The notes under the pieces are model-generated. The model saw only the letters and a program-made list of their open reading frames with translations. It searched no databases and was not told the origin of the DNA. Position numbers and translations under genes: made by a program. Positions 10,424 through 21,491 of a stretch of DNA of 64,000 bases are shown one piece after another. Location: assembly GCF_016545825.1 (NCBI RefSeq), contig NC_052621.1, positions 6,906,199 to 6,970,198 of the forward strand, given 5' to 3'. Position 1 is the first letter of the stretch. Every line of letters begins with the position of its first letter. Source of the stretch: Eucalyptus grandis (lineage: Eukaryota > Streptophyta > Magnoliopsida > Myrtales > Myrtaceae).

Positions 10424-13400
10424 TGTGACATCTTGAAATTCAACCCCGTCTTGAATTTATGAAATAGTTGTTTCGTCGACGCGCCTATGGTCATTTTACT
10501 CTAAGTTGGCCACTCACAAGTTAACTAATCTATTAAGTAAAGTCGTTAAGGGATATAAACGTGGCAGACTAGAGAATTTGATCAGAAATCGACTGCTCGA
10601 CCATAATAATCGGCAAGGGTCAATACAACACTGTATAATCGAATTGAGATTGGATATAAGTCGATTTGATGGAAAAACATAATTGAATTGCAGGTGTTTC
10701 TACACGATTGCGATATTCACATCGAACCGCTATAACCTGATTTTCTATCGATAGTGCACTTGGGACATGTAATTGAAACCTTGTGATTTTTACGATAACC
10801 GAGAGTCACCTATGAGTCGGAGATGCACAAACGTGCAAACGTGGATCGAAAATTATCGACCACGGGTCAAATGCGCTAAAATCCCTAAAAGTTATCCGAT
10901 ATGTTAGGTTGTACTAAAATCACGTTCGGTCAATTTTAATCACAAAATTGAATTTGGTTTCGGGAATCGGACATTCGAGCGTGTCACGATTTATTTTAGG
11001 ATATCATCTCACCTTTCAGAGAAATTTTGTCGAATCCGGAATTTTACGGAAAATTGGTTTTCGAACAAAATGGAAAAAAAGAGGAAATTCAAAATTAGAG
11101 GAAAAATGGGGAATTGGCTGCCCAAAATGGATTTGTTTGTGGAAAATTGAGGTAAATTGCGATTGAGGGAAACATGAACTAAGTTGTGCATGAAGACTTT
11201 TTGGGCAATGCAATGATGCATTAGATATTTCTCCCTAGGTTCCCATTGGTTAGAGTTTGGACTTTCATGTTCTCTCCCCCCTTCTCTCTCTTTCCCTCTC
11301 TCCTCTCCCATGCACACACTTCTTTCCCCTCCCCCGTTTCTATCGAATTCTTCCTGCCCATTTCCCTCGGCCCTTCTCTCACGCACGTCTCACCTTCTTC
11401 TCCTCTTTGGTTCTGCCACTAACTCCATTTCCCTCACACTCAGTAGCCTCACCCTCCATCCACTTCACATGCCACCAGCATCCTACCATCCATCATCATC
11501 TCTCCTCATCCCCATCAACCCACCACCTCCCTCCATCGCCATCATCCCCCATACACCACAGCGTCACCCATCTTTAGCAAACCACCGCCAGAACAGCCAG
11601 CCACCTCACCAACACCTTACAATCCAGCGAACCCAGCCCACACGTCCACCACCCCAACGCCTGACTCCTCACCAGCTCACTGCTTCATCAAGACCACGAC
11701 TTCAACCCCGCAAGCAACAACCCAACCAGCCCCAGCAAGCTTAGCCAAGCAAAACCGAACCAGCCACAAGCTATGAGCTTGTGGGCTGTTTTCCTTCACC
11801 GTTAGGCCTTCGTTGGAGATGTGGTAGACTCGGGTCCTCACTGCTGTCGCCGTTAACCCGCTGCCATCGAATTCCGGTGAGTTAACTCTCTAATCCTTGA
11901 TTAGGTTATTAATTGTGCTTAGGGGTTATATTAGTGTTAATTATCTTAGTTAGATTAGTGTTAATTAGTCTGGTTAGGTTAGTGTTAAGTGGATTAGCAT
12001 AATTTCAGATTCGGTTTACTGAACACTCGCCCTTTGCTATTTTTATGGGGAAAAATGTGCTCCGATTTTGAGGTTACTTCATTCTTAAAAATGTTCTAGA
12101 CATCTTCAAATATGGCATATATTTTATTCAAGATTTTAGGAATTCAAAAGAATGAGATTTCAGCTTCGTCATTGCAAAACAGAATCTCGGGTTAGTGCTG
12201 GAACTTGTGACCTTTGGGTGTTCAAAGTATTTTTATCAACTCTTAGGGTTCGATTTTTGAAAGAGTTTCTCATGAAAGCTGTTCATCACATCTTCTAATT
12301 TAACATAGTCAAATTTCAGAGCAAACATACAAGTTTTGAATCTCGAATTAAACTGATTTCGGAAAACATAATTTTTGGACACGGTCACAGTTTTTGTAAT
12401 GGTTTGGACGAATTACTGCTCTCAATATAGAAAGATTTAGGTCAAGGTGTCTTCATGAAAAATGTTCTTCTAAGTGTCCTTTATAACATATTACAATTTG
12501 TGAATTTTTTGAACTCATATAGTTAGGTTTCTAGATTTAAATTTGGAGACGCGCGAGTGGACCGGTTTCTGCTGGTTAAGGCCAGTTGTGGTTTTGTAGT
12601 TATTCTTGGTATCTTACTTGTTGGGAAATGAATATGTTGTGATTTGGTTGATGTTTGACATACCGCGAACTCATGTGTGATATCATGAGGTTGATTGCTC
12701 TATATTGGTTGTTTATTACTATTGCAAAAGGTGATCTTATGGACTATTAAATAGAAAGTAAATGAGGTGTCGGGTCCGGAACCAAAAATTATTTGCCCAA
12801 TAAAACAATTAGGTTTTAAATTAGGTGTGTGCAAATTTTGATGGATTAATTTTGAGTACATGAGCACCTATGAATTTATTTCTAAAAGTATTGAACAAAA
12901 AAAAAGGGTTACTAAAGATTGTCTTTTAAAAGGGGTGTTTGGAAAAGAAAATAGAAAATAAATGAGGTGTTGGGTTTGGACGCCGAATTTTACGTGTTCA
13001 ATAAAATGAGGAGGTTTTATACTAGATGCGTGCAAAGTTTGGTGGGTTAATTTCATATACGTGACCCCGTGCGAGTTTATTTCGGAAAGTTGGAAAAAAA
13101 AAAGAGTTACTAAGTTTATTTTTAAAAAGGGGATTTTGGTGTTTCGGCTATATGATGGCAAGTAAAAGTTGACTTGATTAATGATGTGCCTACATGGTTA
13201 AGTTAATTAAGTGGTTCAGTTTAATTAAACACAATTTATTTAATTACTCGCGATTTATTTAATTAATTATAATTATCGTAAATTGTGACGAAATAGCCGT
13301 TTTTAGAATTTTACGCTGATCATTGTGGTTGAAGTTATATGTGCAATTAATTGCTTATTTGTGCAATTGAGTGCTTGGTTGTTGGTTTGGATTATTTTTT

Positions 13401-14613
13401 CAAAAATTGATTTTTTGGTATTTAAATAGAAAAATACCAAGTGCCGGTTTTTTATGCCAAAATATTTTATGTACTATATAAAATCGTGGAATTTTGAAAT
13501 GAGAGTATCACGTTTTATGGTTCAATTGGAATGTGTGACTACGCACAATTATTTTACCAGGAATTTTTAATATGAAGAAACTTAGCCAAGTCCATTATTT
13601 GAAATTGAGGCATTTGAGTGCAAAGCACGATATTCTTGGCCGAGTATGGATGTGCATGTAGTCACTATCGGAACTTGTCCTGATGCGTATGAATACGCGG
13701 GGCGATGCCTGATTAAGTTTGAATGGCGCAAGTCAACGAATGCCGGTTGTAGTGAAGGCTGGGTCGATGCTCCTTTATGGAATGCCATCTAGATGTAGAC
13801 GTTGCCATGCTCGACGGAGCAGGATGACGTGCGGTTATGCTGGATGACCGCCGACTGTTAAGTTGGCTGTGACCGATAGGTCATAATAACTGGGACATGC
13901 ATGAGTGATTGAGATAGTTATGCCTAATTATGGGACAAAATTGTGTGGTACGACATGGGATGTGTCATAACGGTTTGACCTTATAATCGGACCCATGTGA
14001 TTGTTTGAGAATGAAATGAAGTGTCATGGTTATTAAATACACTTGTTGTATTCATATGGTATATGTGATGAGCTAATGTTCAGGAACATGCCAAGGCGAG
14101 GTAAGTCCTATCTGGTGCATGTTTAGGATGCCTCTGAGTAAATTGGTATCCTAATCGGGGTTTAGGGTTTTGACTCGCTAAGATTTTATCTCACCCTGTT
14201 GTAGGCTAATCTTTTTCATGGCCATAGCGTGGAGATCTGCTGAGTGTACATGTGGTTGGCACGAAATGCAACACCTTTTGGCTGGCCTTGCCGTTAGTGA
14301 AGTTTAGGGTGACCTTGATCCCTAAAGGTTTTTGAGAGGGTTAGTCGGAAGTTGGTAGTGTATGGACTTGTAAATCATTAAACTCCCTAGGGACAACAGT
14401 AGTTAATTGAATAATTTTTTTTTCGGCAACTTTTGTGATGTGTTTGTACTATCCCTATTTCTGATGTTTGAATGGGTGTTGTATTTAATTAGCTTCCACA
14501 AGTGCTTAATCGAAAGAAAAAAAAAAGGATTGAGTCGGCGACATATCCTGGGACGTCGCATTTTAAATCGACCATCGAGGGATGTGTGCGCGCTCGAGGT
14601 TTGGGGCGTGACA
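10424..14613 (+). mobile_element. solo LTR, 4.2 kb, gypsy-type long-LTR family
   Basis: It starts TGTGACATCTTGAAATTC, ends GGGGCGTGACA, and is flanked by TCCAT on both sides (10419-10423 and 14614-14618). The flanks rejoin to a continuous copia LTR, confirmed by the other LTR copy at about 6110. No PBS, PPT or pol is inside, so this is a solo LTR. It contains a CT-rich stretch (11270-11310), a C-rich exon-like region (11310-11880), a CCGGTGAGTTAAC donor-like site near 11876, a GAGGTAAGTCC site near 14098 and the GCTTCCAC/GGGACGTCG end block. The small ORF found in the other subfamily is not recognisable here. Confidence 0.9.
11260..11745 (+). other. C-rich exon-like island in solo LTR
   Basis: Open frames rich in Pro, Ser and His run through this island in more than one frame, which is expected from base composition alone. 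Similar islands occupy the same position in the LTRs at 19190-19500, 28860-29220 and 46180-46790, each followed by a GTGAGT site. It is probably untranslated leader sequence rather than a protein. Confidence 0.45.
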
Positions 14614-14751
14614 TCCATAGTAGGAAACCTCTTTCAAAGAAACTTTCTCTAATTAGGAAAATCATTCAATTATGAAACCTATTCAAAATAAGAAACCTAC
14701 TTGCATTAGGAAATTTTCCTTTTTCCGGCTTAACTTGAGACATATCTAGCA

Positions 14752-15830
14752 TTACTTGAAGGTTGTAGATCTTTGATAAGATTGGATTGATGTTTTCTAA
14801 AAGCAATGTTAATGGATGAGTTCTTGATCGTTGTTGAAAGGGATGCAAATAATAAATGTATTCCGTCACAAGGGCCGTTGTTAAGGTTGAGAATAAGGAT
14901 TCATGAGGCTGGTTTACAGTGGCTTCAAAGTATAATCTTGGGACGAAGGACGTTGTGGGATCCATAGCGATGGGGAAACGAGTGTTGCAATCAATTTTGG
15001 CTATGTGCAAGCTCAACTCTAAACCTGCAATTCAAAAATAGCCCGAGGAATTGGATAAGAAGAGCAAGAGAGGAAAGGTGGACTTGATGAGGATTGCTCT
15101 GAAATATTAGTGCAAGGCTTTACTTTAAACTGTGCGCAAGTCAAATATTTTGGATGATAATTAGAAGCATTTAATTATTCGATACTAGAAGCTAGATGCA
15201 TGTCTATCCTCTCTATGCTTGAGGATGTTGGAGAGAAGATATTGAAAAGAATGTGTGAAGAGATGCATGTAAAAAATGACAAAACAATTTGTGCCTAGGA
15301 TATCAGGTACGATGGAAGGCAATAAAAAAGAAAGCAACTTTTGTCATGTGCTTTGGAATGGAGAAAATGGATTTGAAGTATGCCATAGGAATGATAAGCT
15401 TGTAGTTGACATAAAAAAATAATAAATAAATAACTAAATAAAAACTCATGCCCTTGCAGAGCGTGGGATTTAAGTGGGATTTCATATCCACATGCAATCT
15501 GTGTCATTCTATTTAAAGGGGAGGAAATAGAATTTTTGTTGCCCATTGGTACAATAAGAATATATATTTAAATACACACAATCACTGCTTGAAAGCAATG
15601 AAGGGCAATAACTTTGGCCTTCTAGCGATAGAAAATCTTTAGTGGCACCAACGCCTCAGGTTATGCTTAGTAGGCCTAAGCATAAAAGGATAAGAAAACA
15701 AGGAGAGTCTAAACAATGGATTCAAAGGGTCTAGACAAGGCACAAAAATCACATTACATTTGTGTTTCAAGTCAGATCACAACTCAAGAAATTGTCCATT
15801 GAAACAAGAGAAAAAGGTAAGGTTTATTCA
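14752..15830 (+). pseudogene. MuDR-like (MULE) transposase, C-terminal part with SWIM and zinc-knuckle remnants
   Basis: This continues the transposase begun at 5430, after the copia insertion. It shows EGCRSLIRLD, then VERDANNKCIPSQGP (catalytic-core region) near 14835-14880. Near 15345 it shows WNGENGFEVCH, followed by an intron-like AT-rich stretch. A SWIM-type finger, CRAWDLSGISYPHAICVIL, lies at 15456-15512, where the second Cys is replaced by Tyr. RPKHKRIRKQGESKQW near 15670-15720 and a CCHC-like SDHNSRNCP near 15770 complete the usual C-terminal order. Many stops are present. I did not find terminal inverted repeats. Confidence 0.7.
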
Positions 15831-17600
15831 TTTTGTCTCTAGTCTCTATGTGTGTCAATATGCTGTTGACTTATTTTGTAATGAACAGGATGAAGAGATA
15901 GTCGAATATGGAGAAGCCAACCAATTTGTCACAGAGATGCATCATAAAAATGCCACCACTCAAAAGGTACTCCTAACCTTACTTTTAAGTAAGTGACTAT
16001 GTACTCTCTTTTTTTGGCTTTTGAGTAAGTGAATATGTACTTTAATAAGTGCCATTTTAACTAGAATTATCTTTTGTTCTCAATATCTAGATCGGAAGGT
16101 AGTCGAGCCATTTCTTTTCTAGAAATACCAACCATGTTGTGGTAAATGCTAAGAAGGTAGAGAGGGCATCTTGCAAATTTTTCACCATAATGGGATTAGA
16201 GGTATAACTTTATGGTGGTAAACTAGTTGTTATGCGAAGATTTGACATTTAATTGATTGATGCATTTCTTTCATCTAGTGGTATAAGGTAGACATTAAGA
16301 AAAAGAAGCAAGAAAAATGGAAATAAGTAGTGTAAGATTTGAACGGTTTAGGAAGTGTTAGATTAACAAGATCTCCAACAAAGAGGAAATTAACCAGAAG
16401 TAGTTTTTTTTTTTTTTTTTTTTTTTCGAAAGTAACATTTCATTATTTCCATGAAAACAAGAGAGAAATGAAACGGTCCACCTGCAAACCAAGACAAATT
16501 CTAGACATTTTTAAAGCAAAACAAGCTCCATATGATTAGATGAATCATCAAAACAAAATTATGGGTCAAAAGCTCAAAGAGCACTTATTTGGCTTCTTCA
16601 AATCAAAATTAGTGGTGCGTATCTAGGTTTAGCATCCCCAACACCATTGCCATTGAGAGAAAAAAGGTTAACCAAGCACATATCTAGCTATTAGAACCAA
16701 ACTTTCATGAAGCTCTTCCAATCTCTAGCAAAATTGGACTTATACACCAACGGAACCTAAGAGAAGTGAAACCTCAAAAATATATACACAAAAATCCCCA
16801 GATCTGGACTAGGTTGGGATAAAAACCTCCCTGAAATGGGAAAGAGAAACTTCTAGATCTAAATTAGATCATAAGAGAAAAGATCCCCAAACGTTTGAGG
16901 AAGATATCGAACATGAGAAAAGGAAAAAGAAAGGATGCCTTGAGAAAAAGAGGCTAGTTTTACCTTACATCTCGTGTTGCGAGGATACGTGGAATAAGAG
17001 TAAGGAGAAGAGGTCCCATACGAGAAAGGAGCAAGTGAAAACCACTAGTGACAGACTTGGCCACATGAGATGTGATCTCAAAGTTCTTACAAAAGAGTTG
17101 CAAATATGAAGGCCGAGTCAAGTGAGATGAAGGAAAGAGCAATTGAAGCACAGGTTGAACTGGTGTTGTTGAAATCCGAGCTTCACAAAGCCTGGTTGAA
17201 AGAGGTAGTTGAAGAGCAAGTTGATGCTAGAGTACACAGCGTTAAACCTAGTGATGACAAGCATTTCGGGTGGTCATGATGCCGAAAGCGAAGACCAGAA
17301 TTGGCATATTTAGGTAGTTTGATTTTCTTTCTTTTTGGTTCAAATGATTCTATCCTTTAGTGGCGTGAGAAGATTCATTGTTAAGGCAGTTTTGTGCCTT
17401 TGTCGACAGAAACCCAATTAGAGCTTGATACTGAGAAGTGACCTGGCATTCTGGACTGTACTGATTTTGGTGTACTGATAACAATCGACGAAAGAAGCTG
17501 ATATCAGCCTCGAGTGTTTGATGCTTACCCTGCCAGACTATGCATAACATCTCTGGTGTTTGAAACAACATCCAAGGTCGACGGCGGTTTTGAATTTTGT
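15830..17600. other. non-genic stretch
   Basis: I see no supported gene. A poly(T) run is at 16404-16426. A short open piece at 17120-17260 (RAIEAQVELVLLKSELHKAW) is not recognised. The first part may be the 3' flank of the MULE. Confidence 0.5.
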
Positions 17601-17692
17601 AATAAATGCTTGGTTTTAAAAACGTGGTCGCCGAGAACCTAGTGACCGTCCTAGTGTTTAGCTTGCTATCATTCTCTCAATGCAAGATGAAT

Positions 17693-17875
17693 CCAAATCC
17701 AATTCTTGTCCTTCTTAGGGATGAGAAAAGGTTGTATTATGCCTTGGATCTTGGTTGCACAAATTTCCGCGTCCTCCATGTACATCTAGGTGAAAAGAGA
17801 AAGGCGTCCCCATCAAGAATTTGAAGAAGTTTTGATTCCCACTCATTTGATGACTGGAAGTTCGAAAATGCGAGT
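17693..17875 (+). pseudogene. hexokinase-derived fragment, copy 1
   Basis: The frame from 17720 reads DEKRLYYALDLGCTNFRVLHVHLGEK, which matches the phosphate-1 region of plant hexokinases (family form DLGGTNFRV, so one Gly is now Cys). After a frameshift, 17813-17860 reads QEFEEVLIPTHLMTG, the next conserved hexokinase segment. No introns and no other hexokinase exons are nearby. The downstream part (17840-17895) is repeated at 61330-61400 with the same breakpoint-like continuation. This is a truncated gene fragment, possibly carried by a transposable element. Confidence 0.75.
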
Positions 17876-17889
17876 CTCAGTCCATCTGG

Positions 17890-18130
17890 ATAATTCCTAA
17901 TTCGTGGTCCTCAGCAACCAGAATGAATGTGATTGATTCCTGTTGGTCGTGGTGCTTGTGTAATGTCCGAGTCAAATGGCCAAGCTTTAAAATTTTCGCC
18001 ATGCCTTTCCATTCTCCAATGGAACCTGGTGCACGTGCATGCACAAACTTTCCACAGAGTTGACCCGACAACGATAGGTCGAGCCTTCTAGATGGGTAAG
18101 AAAGACAAAACTTGGCTTACATGGAGCCCC
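17890..18130. repeat. composite module block A1, partial copy
   Basis: It matches 3080-3300 and 50720-50950 (for example CGAGTCAAATGGCC, then TCGAGCCTTCTAGATG, then AAAACTTGG). It is cut at 18130 by the 5' LTR of the gypsy element. Confidence 0.65.
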
Positions 18131-21100
18131 TATGACATCCTGGAATTCCAATCATGTTTTCAATTAAATAAATTAGGCCTTTCATCGATTCACCTATAGT
18201 GTTATTCTCTGAGCTGATCACTCATGAGATAACTAGACTATCTAGGGAAATTAATAAGAGATTTTAATGCAATAGACTTGAAAATTCGACCAGGAATCGA
18301 CTACTTGACCGTGCTCATCTACAAAGATCATTATGACATAGTTAAAATTCGATCAAAGAATAGAGATAGGTTGATTCGACTGAGATAGGTGATAAAAGTG
18401 TTGGTGATTTCACCCGATTGCAATATTCTCGTCGTTCGGTACTAAACTGATTTTTCTATCGTTTTGGTACCATGTGTCCACATTTGAAACCCCGAGATTT
18501 TCACAACCACCAAGAGTCACAAATGTGTCGAAGAGGTACATTATGGCTCGAAGAAAATCAACCACAGGTCAATTGCACCAAAAATTTCTAAAAGCTACTA
18601 GGTAGGCTAGGTCACGCTAAAATCACGCCAAATTGAAATTAATCGCGAATTTGAATCCGATTTCAGAAAGTGAAACTTCTGCCATGTCACGAGTCATTTT
18701 AAGACCGTTGATTCATCTTCCAAAAAAATTTCTACAAACCGAGATTTTTGGCGAAAATTCAATAAAGGGCCGTTTTCGACCGGAAAATTCAGGAGACTGT
18801 TTTTTATTGCATTTTTAGGAAGCAGGTTGGTTCTATTGACAAGGAAAAATGTTAATTTGATTGTGGACACGATGGTGGAATTTTTTAGGACCGAATTGAA
18901 TCAATTCAAGGGAGAATTAAAGAGGATTTGAGGGAAATGTCTTCAAAATTCGTAGCCCCTTGGTCCCTCAACCTTTGGACCTCTTAATAGCTTCTAAGGA
19001 AAGATTTGTGGCTGGAAAATTGTTGAGGAAGACAGCCAGCAATGGTGGGGCATGGTCAAGGGGACAAAAGGGGTAGAATTGAGGTCAAAGTGGCCCCCTC
19101 CATAGCAGCTGTCCCCCTCCGATTCCTTAGCCTTCCTCTCTTCTTCCTTACTGCATAGAGGACCAGGGAAGCTAGAGAAGACCAGCAGAAACTGAGCTCA
19201 GCCCCTCCCTTTGCCTATCGACACTTGTCGAAGCCTGGATAGCCACCGCACACCGCTCGCTCGTGCCGTGCATCCCCCACGTGCGTCCTCGCGCCCAGCT
19301 TGCCATTCCCGTGCCTCTAGTCGTGTGTTGCAAGTCCAACAGCTTGCCAGGCCACCGTACGTCGCCGCCATGGTCGCCGAAAGCCTCGCCATCGCCCCTG
19401 CCCACCTGTCTAAGCCGCCGGTCCACCTCCTTGGGCATTTCAACCACAACCGGCCGTTGGTTCTAGCTGGTTCGGCTAAGAACAAAAGCTGAAGCCTGCA
19501 AGGTGTTTTGGACTTTAAGGCCCGTTTTAGGTTTCTTCCCGGCCTTGGTTGGTGTTGCCGCTTTAGAGTTTGTCACTCATCTTCGCCTCGCCGTCCTTGT
19601 GAACTCATCGAAATTCAAAACCGGTGAGTTTACTCACTAAACTCTACTTAGGGAGTTAATTATGCTTAAGGGTTGATTAGTTTAGATTAAACTTGGATTA
19701 GGTGGTTAGTTAGAACGAATTAGTAATTTAATCGTTTGATATTGCATGTTAGGATGTTAGAGTAGTGTAATTAACAAGTAGATAGATAGTATTATTTATT
19801 TAGACAGTTCGAAAAATTTTCAAGCCCATTTCGATATTTAATTAGGTTTTTCTGGCCCAAGTTGCATTTTTGGTAATTATTTAATTAATTTTGGTAATTA
19901 TTTAATTATTTATTATTTTTCGAAAATTAGGTCGAGATAACCGGTGACAGGAATTTTGTGCCGATTGCAATGGTATGATTGGTTTATTTAATTGAGTGCT
20001 GGTTTATGCAATTTAATAATTTCGGTATTTAATTAGAAAATACCAGGCATCAGTTTACAACATCAAAAATGTGTTTATGGATTGTTGGAATTAGTGTGAT
20101 TTTCAAAAGGAAAAATATTTTATTTTGGCTAAAGCTGACCGTGTACCCACACACAATTATTTTTATCGGGTATGATCAAAGTGGTGAAATTGTCAAATAA
20201 TCAGGATGATATACTATATCATCTTGTAGGCTTTGATATGTCAACTTAGGGTGAGTAGTATACTCTATTATCAGCTTCTGGTGAGCTATATTATTTAACA
20301 ACTTTGATGAGTTATATTATCTATCTTCAACTTAGGGTGAGTAGTTCTTGATGTGATCGAACTTGATAGATAGTATTGAATGGGTTGACTGAGAGATGGT
20401 ATGAAATAAATGGGATCGATTGATCAATGACTTGATTTGATTTGAGCTAAAAGGATTGGTTGAGTGGTTGAATTGTACTGACTTGAAGGAACAAACTGAG
20501 GCAAAGGTAAGTCCTCTATCTCGTGCGTGACTAGATAGCCTTTAGGCATTTTTCCTTCCTAGTTGGAGTTTCAGAGGTGAACTTGCTGAGACGTCGTCTC
20601 ACCCCTTTGTGGGATAATATTTACAAGTCCTTAAATGGTTGTACCTCTCGAGCGTTTTGGCCAGCCGAAGGTCATTGAGCAAGTATCTTATATTCCGCTT
20701 TGTGGGAATCCTAGGGGATGGGTCTATGAACTTAGAAGGTCCATTGTCTGGGTTGATGAGGGTCTATCCCATAATGTACCCCATCAATACATATCATGGT
20801 ACCGTCGTGAGCAAAATGGACAAAGAGAATGTCCCATATCGGAATTTGAGGTTCCTATGTCAGTGCTGGAGGTTGCTTTTGGGAAAGGCATGGCAAATCC
20901 TTTTGGTGGTTAAGTGGTGGACCCGAGTCTGTCGAATCCACGGTCCTCAGAGTATTCAGTTGAAGACTCAAATACTTAAAGGATCTGTAGCACTCTAAAC
21001 CCCCATTTTTGCAGACATTGTATATATCGGCTAGTATTGTATATTACATAGTTTGATGTGTGTATATAAGTATGTTGTGGTTTGAAAAATTTGTGGCACT

Positions 21101-21252
21101 GATTTTCTATCACATCTTGTTATTGTCTGAGGGTTTATTTATTCGCTTCCGCATGTGCATTTAAAATGAATGGGTCAGCGACGCCTTTTGGGACATCGCT
21201 ATTTAATCGATCACCCAGGAATGGGCACGCGCTTGAAGGATCATGCGTGACA
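18131..21252 (+). repeat. gypsy element 5' LTR (about 3.1 kb)
   Basis: It starts TATGACATCCTGG (family form TGTGACATC) and ends GTGACA. It holds a GC-rich exon-like island (19190-19500), a CCGGTGAGTTTACTC donor-like site (19621), a second donor-like AAGGTAAGTCC (20504), an acceptor-like region (20622) and the small ORF at 20635. Confidence 0.85.
20635..20913 (+). CDS. LTR-borne small ORF, copy 2 (open, early stop near end)
   Basis: This is the best-preserved copy, with 92 codons open from ATG to TAA. The homologous frame continues past that stop to 20978 (VVDPSLSNP ... EDSNT), where the next stop lies. Key segments are MVVPLERFGQPKV, GNPRGWVYEL, VPHQYISWYRREQNGQ, EFEVPMSVLEVAFGKG. It begins 5-10 bases after a conserved acceptor-like site and lies in the last 620 bp of the LTR. 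I do not recognise a domain. Conservation of the frame in three LTR copies argues for a once-expressed protein; the present copy is probably not functional. Confidence 0.5.
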   Translation: MVVPLERFGQPKVIEQVSYIPLCGNPRGWVYELRRSIVWVDEGLSHNVPHQYISWYRREQNGQRECPISEFEVPMSVLEVAFGKGMANPFGG

Positions 21253-21263
21253 TCCCCATTTAG

Positions 21264-21276
21264 TGGTATCAGAGCC
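21264..21276 (+). other. primer-binding site (tRNA-iMet) of gypsy element
   Basis: TGGTATCAGAGCC lies 11 bases after the 5' LTR end, an exact match to the common plant initiator-Met primer site. Confidence 0.92.
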
Positions 21277-21491
21277 AGGTTAGTGGTTGCAGTGATAAGA
21301 TGCGATAAGTTATGGGATAATTAGTAAGAAAAGACTTTATTTCTTTATGGTGCACGTCTGTGATAGTTGGTTGGTAGATTGTTTGTTTGCGATCACTCAG
21401 CTTCTAATTTTGCGTGGAATTGGATGGCAGGTTTCAGTAGAAAACTTGAGTCATGAGTGAGTAAGAGCAGAGGACTCCTAGGAAGTGTACC

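Larger units (their letters stand above)
5903..14751 (-). mobile_element. Ty1/copia element, minus strand, complete ends, interrupted by a solo LTR
   Basis: LTRs of about 340 bp lie at 5903-6243 (3' LTR) and 10219-10423 plus 14619-14751 (5' LTR split by an insertion). The TSD is TTACT at 5898-5902 and 14752-14756. The primer site, seen on the minus strand as TGGTATTAGAGCC (10203-10215), fits initiator tRNA-Met. The PPT-like AAGGTGGAGAT abuts the 3' LTR near 6244. Without the inserted LTR it is about 4.65 kb, a normal copia size. The coding order on the minus strand is gag, protease, integrase, RT, RNase H. It inserted into a MULE transposase. Confidence 0.9.

Noticed and set aside
19172..19492. 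Overlapping ORFs of 91-95 codons on both strands in the LTR island
   Set aside because: Composition explains them; the corresponding island in the 3' LTR does not keep the same frame.
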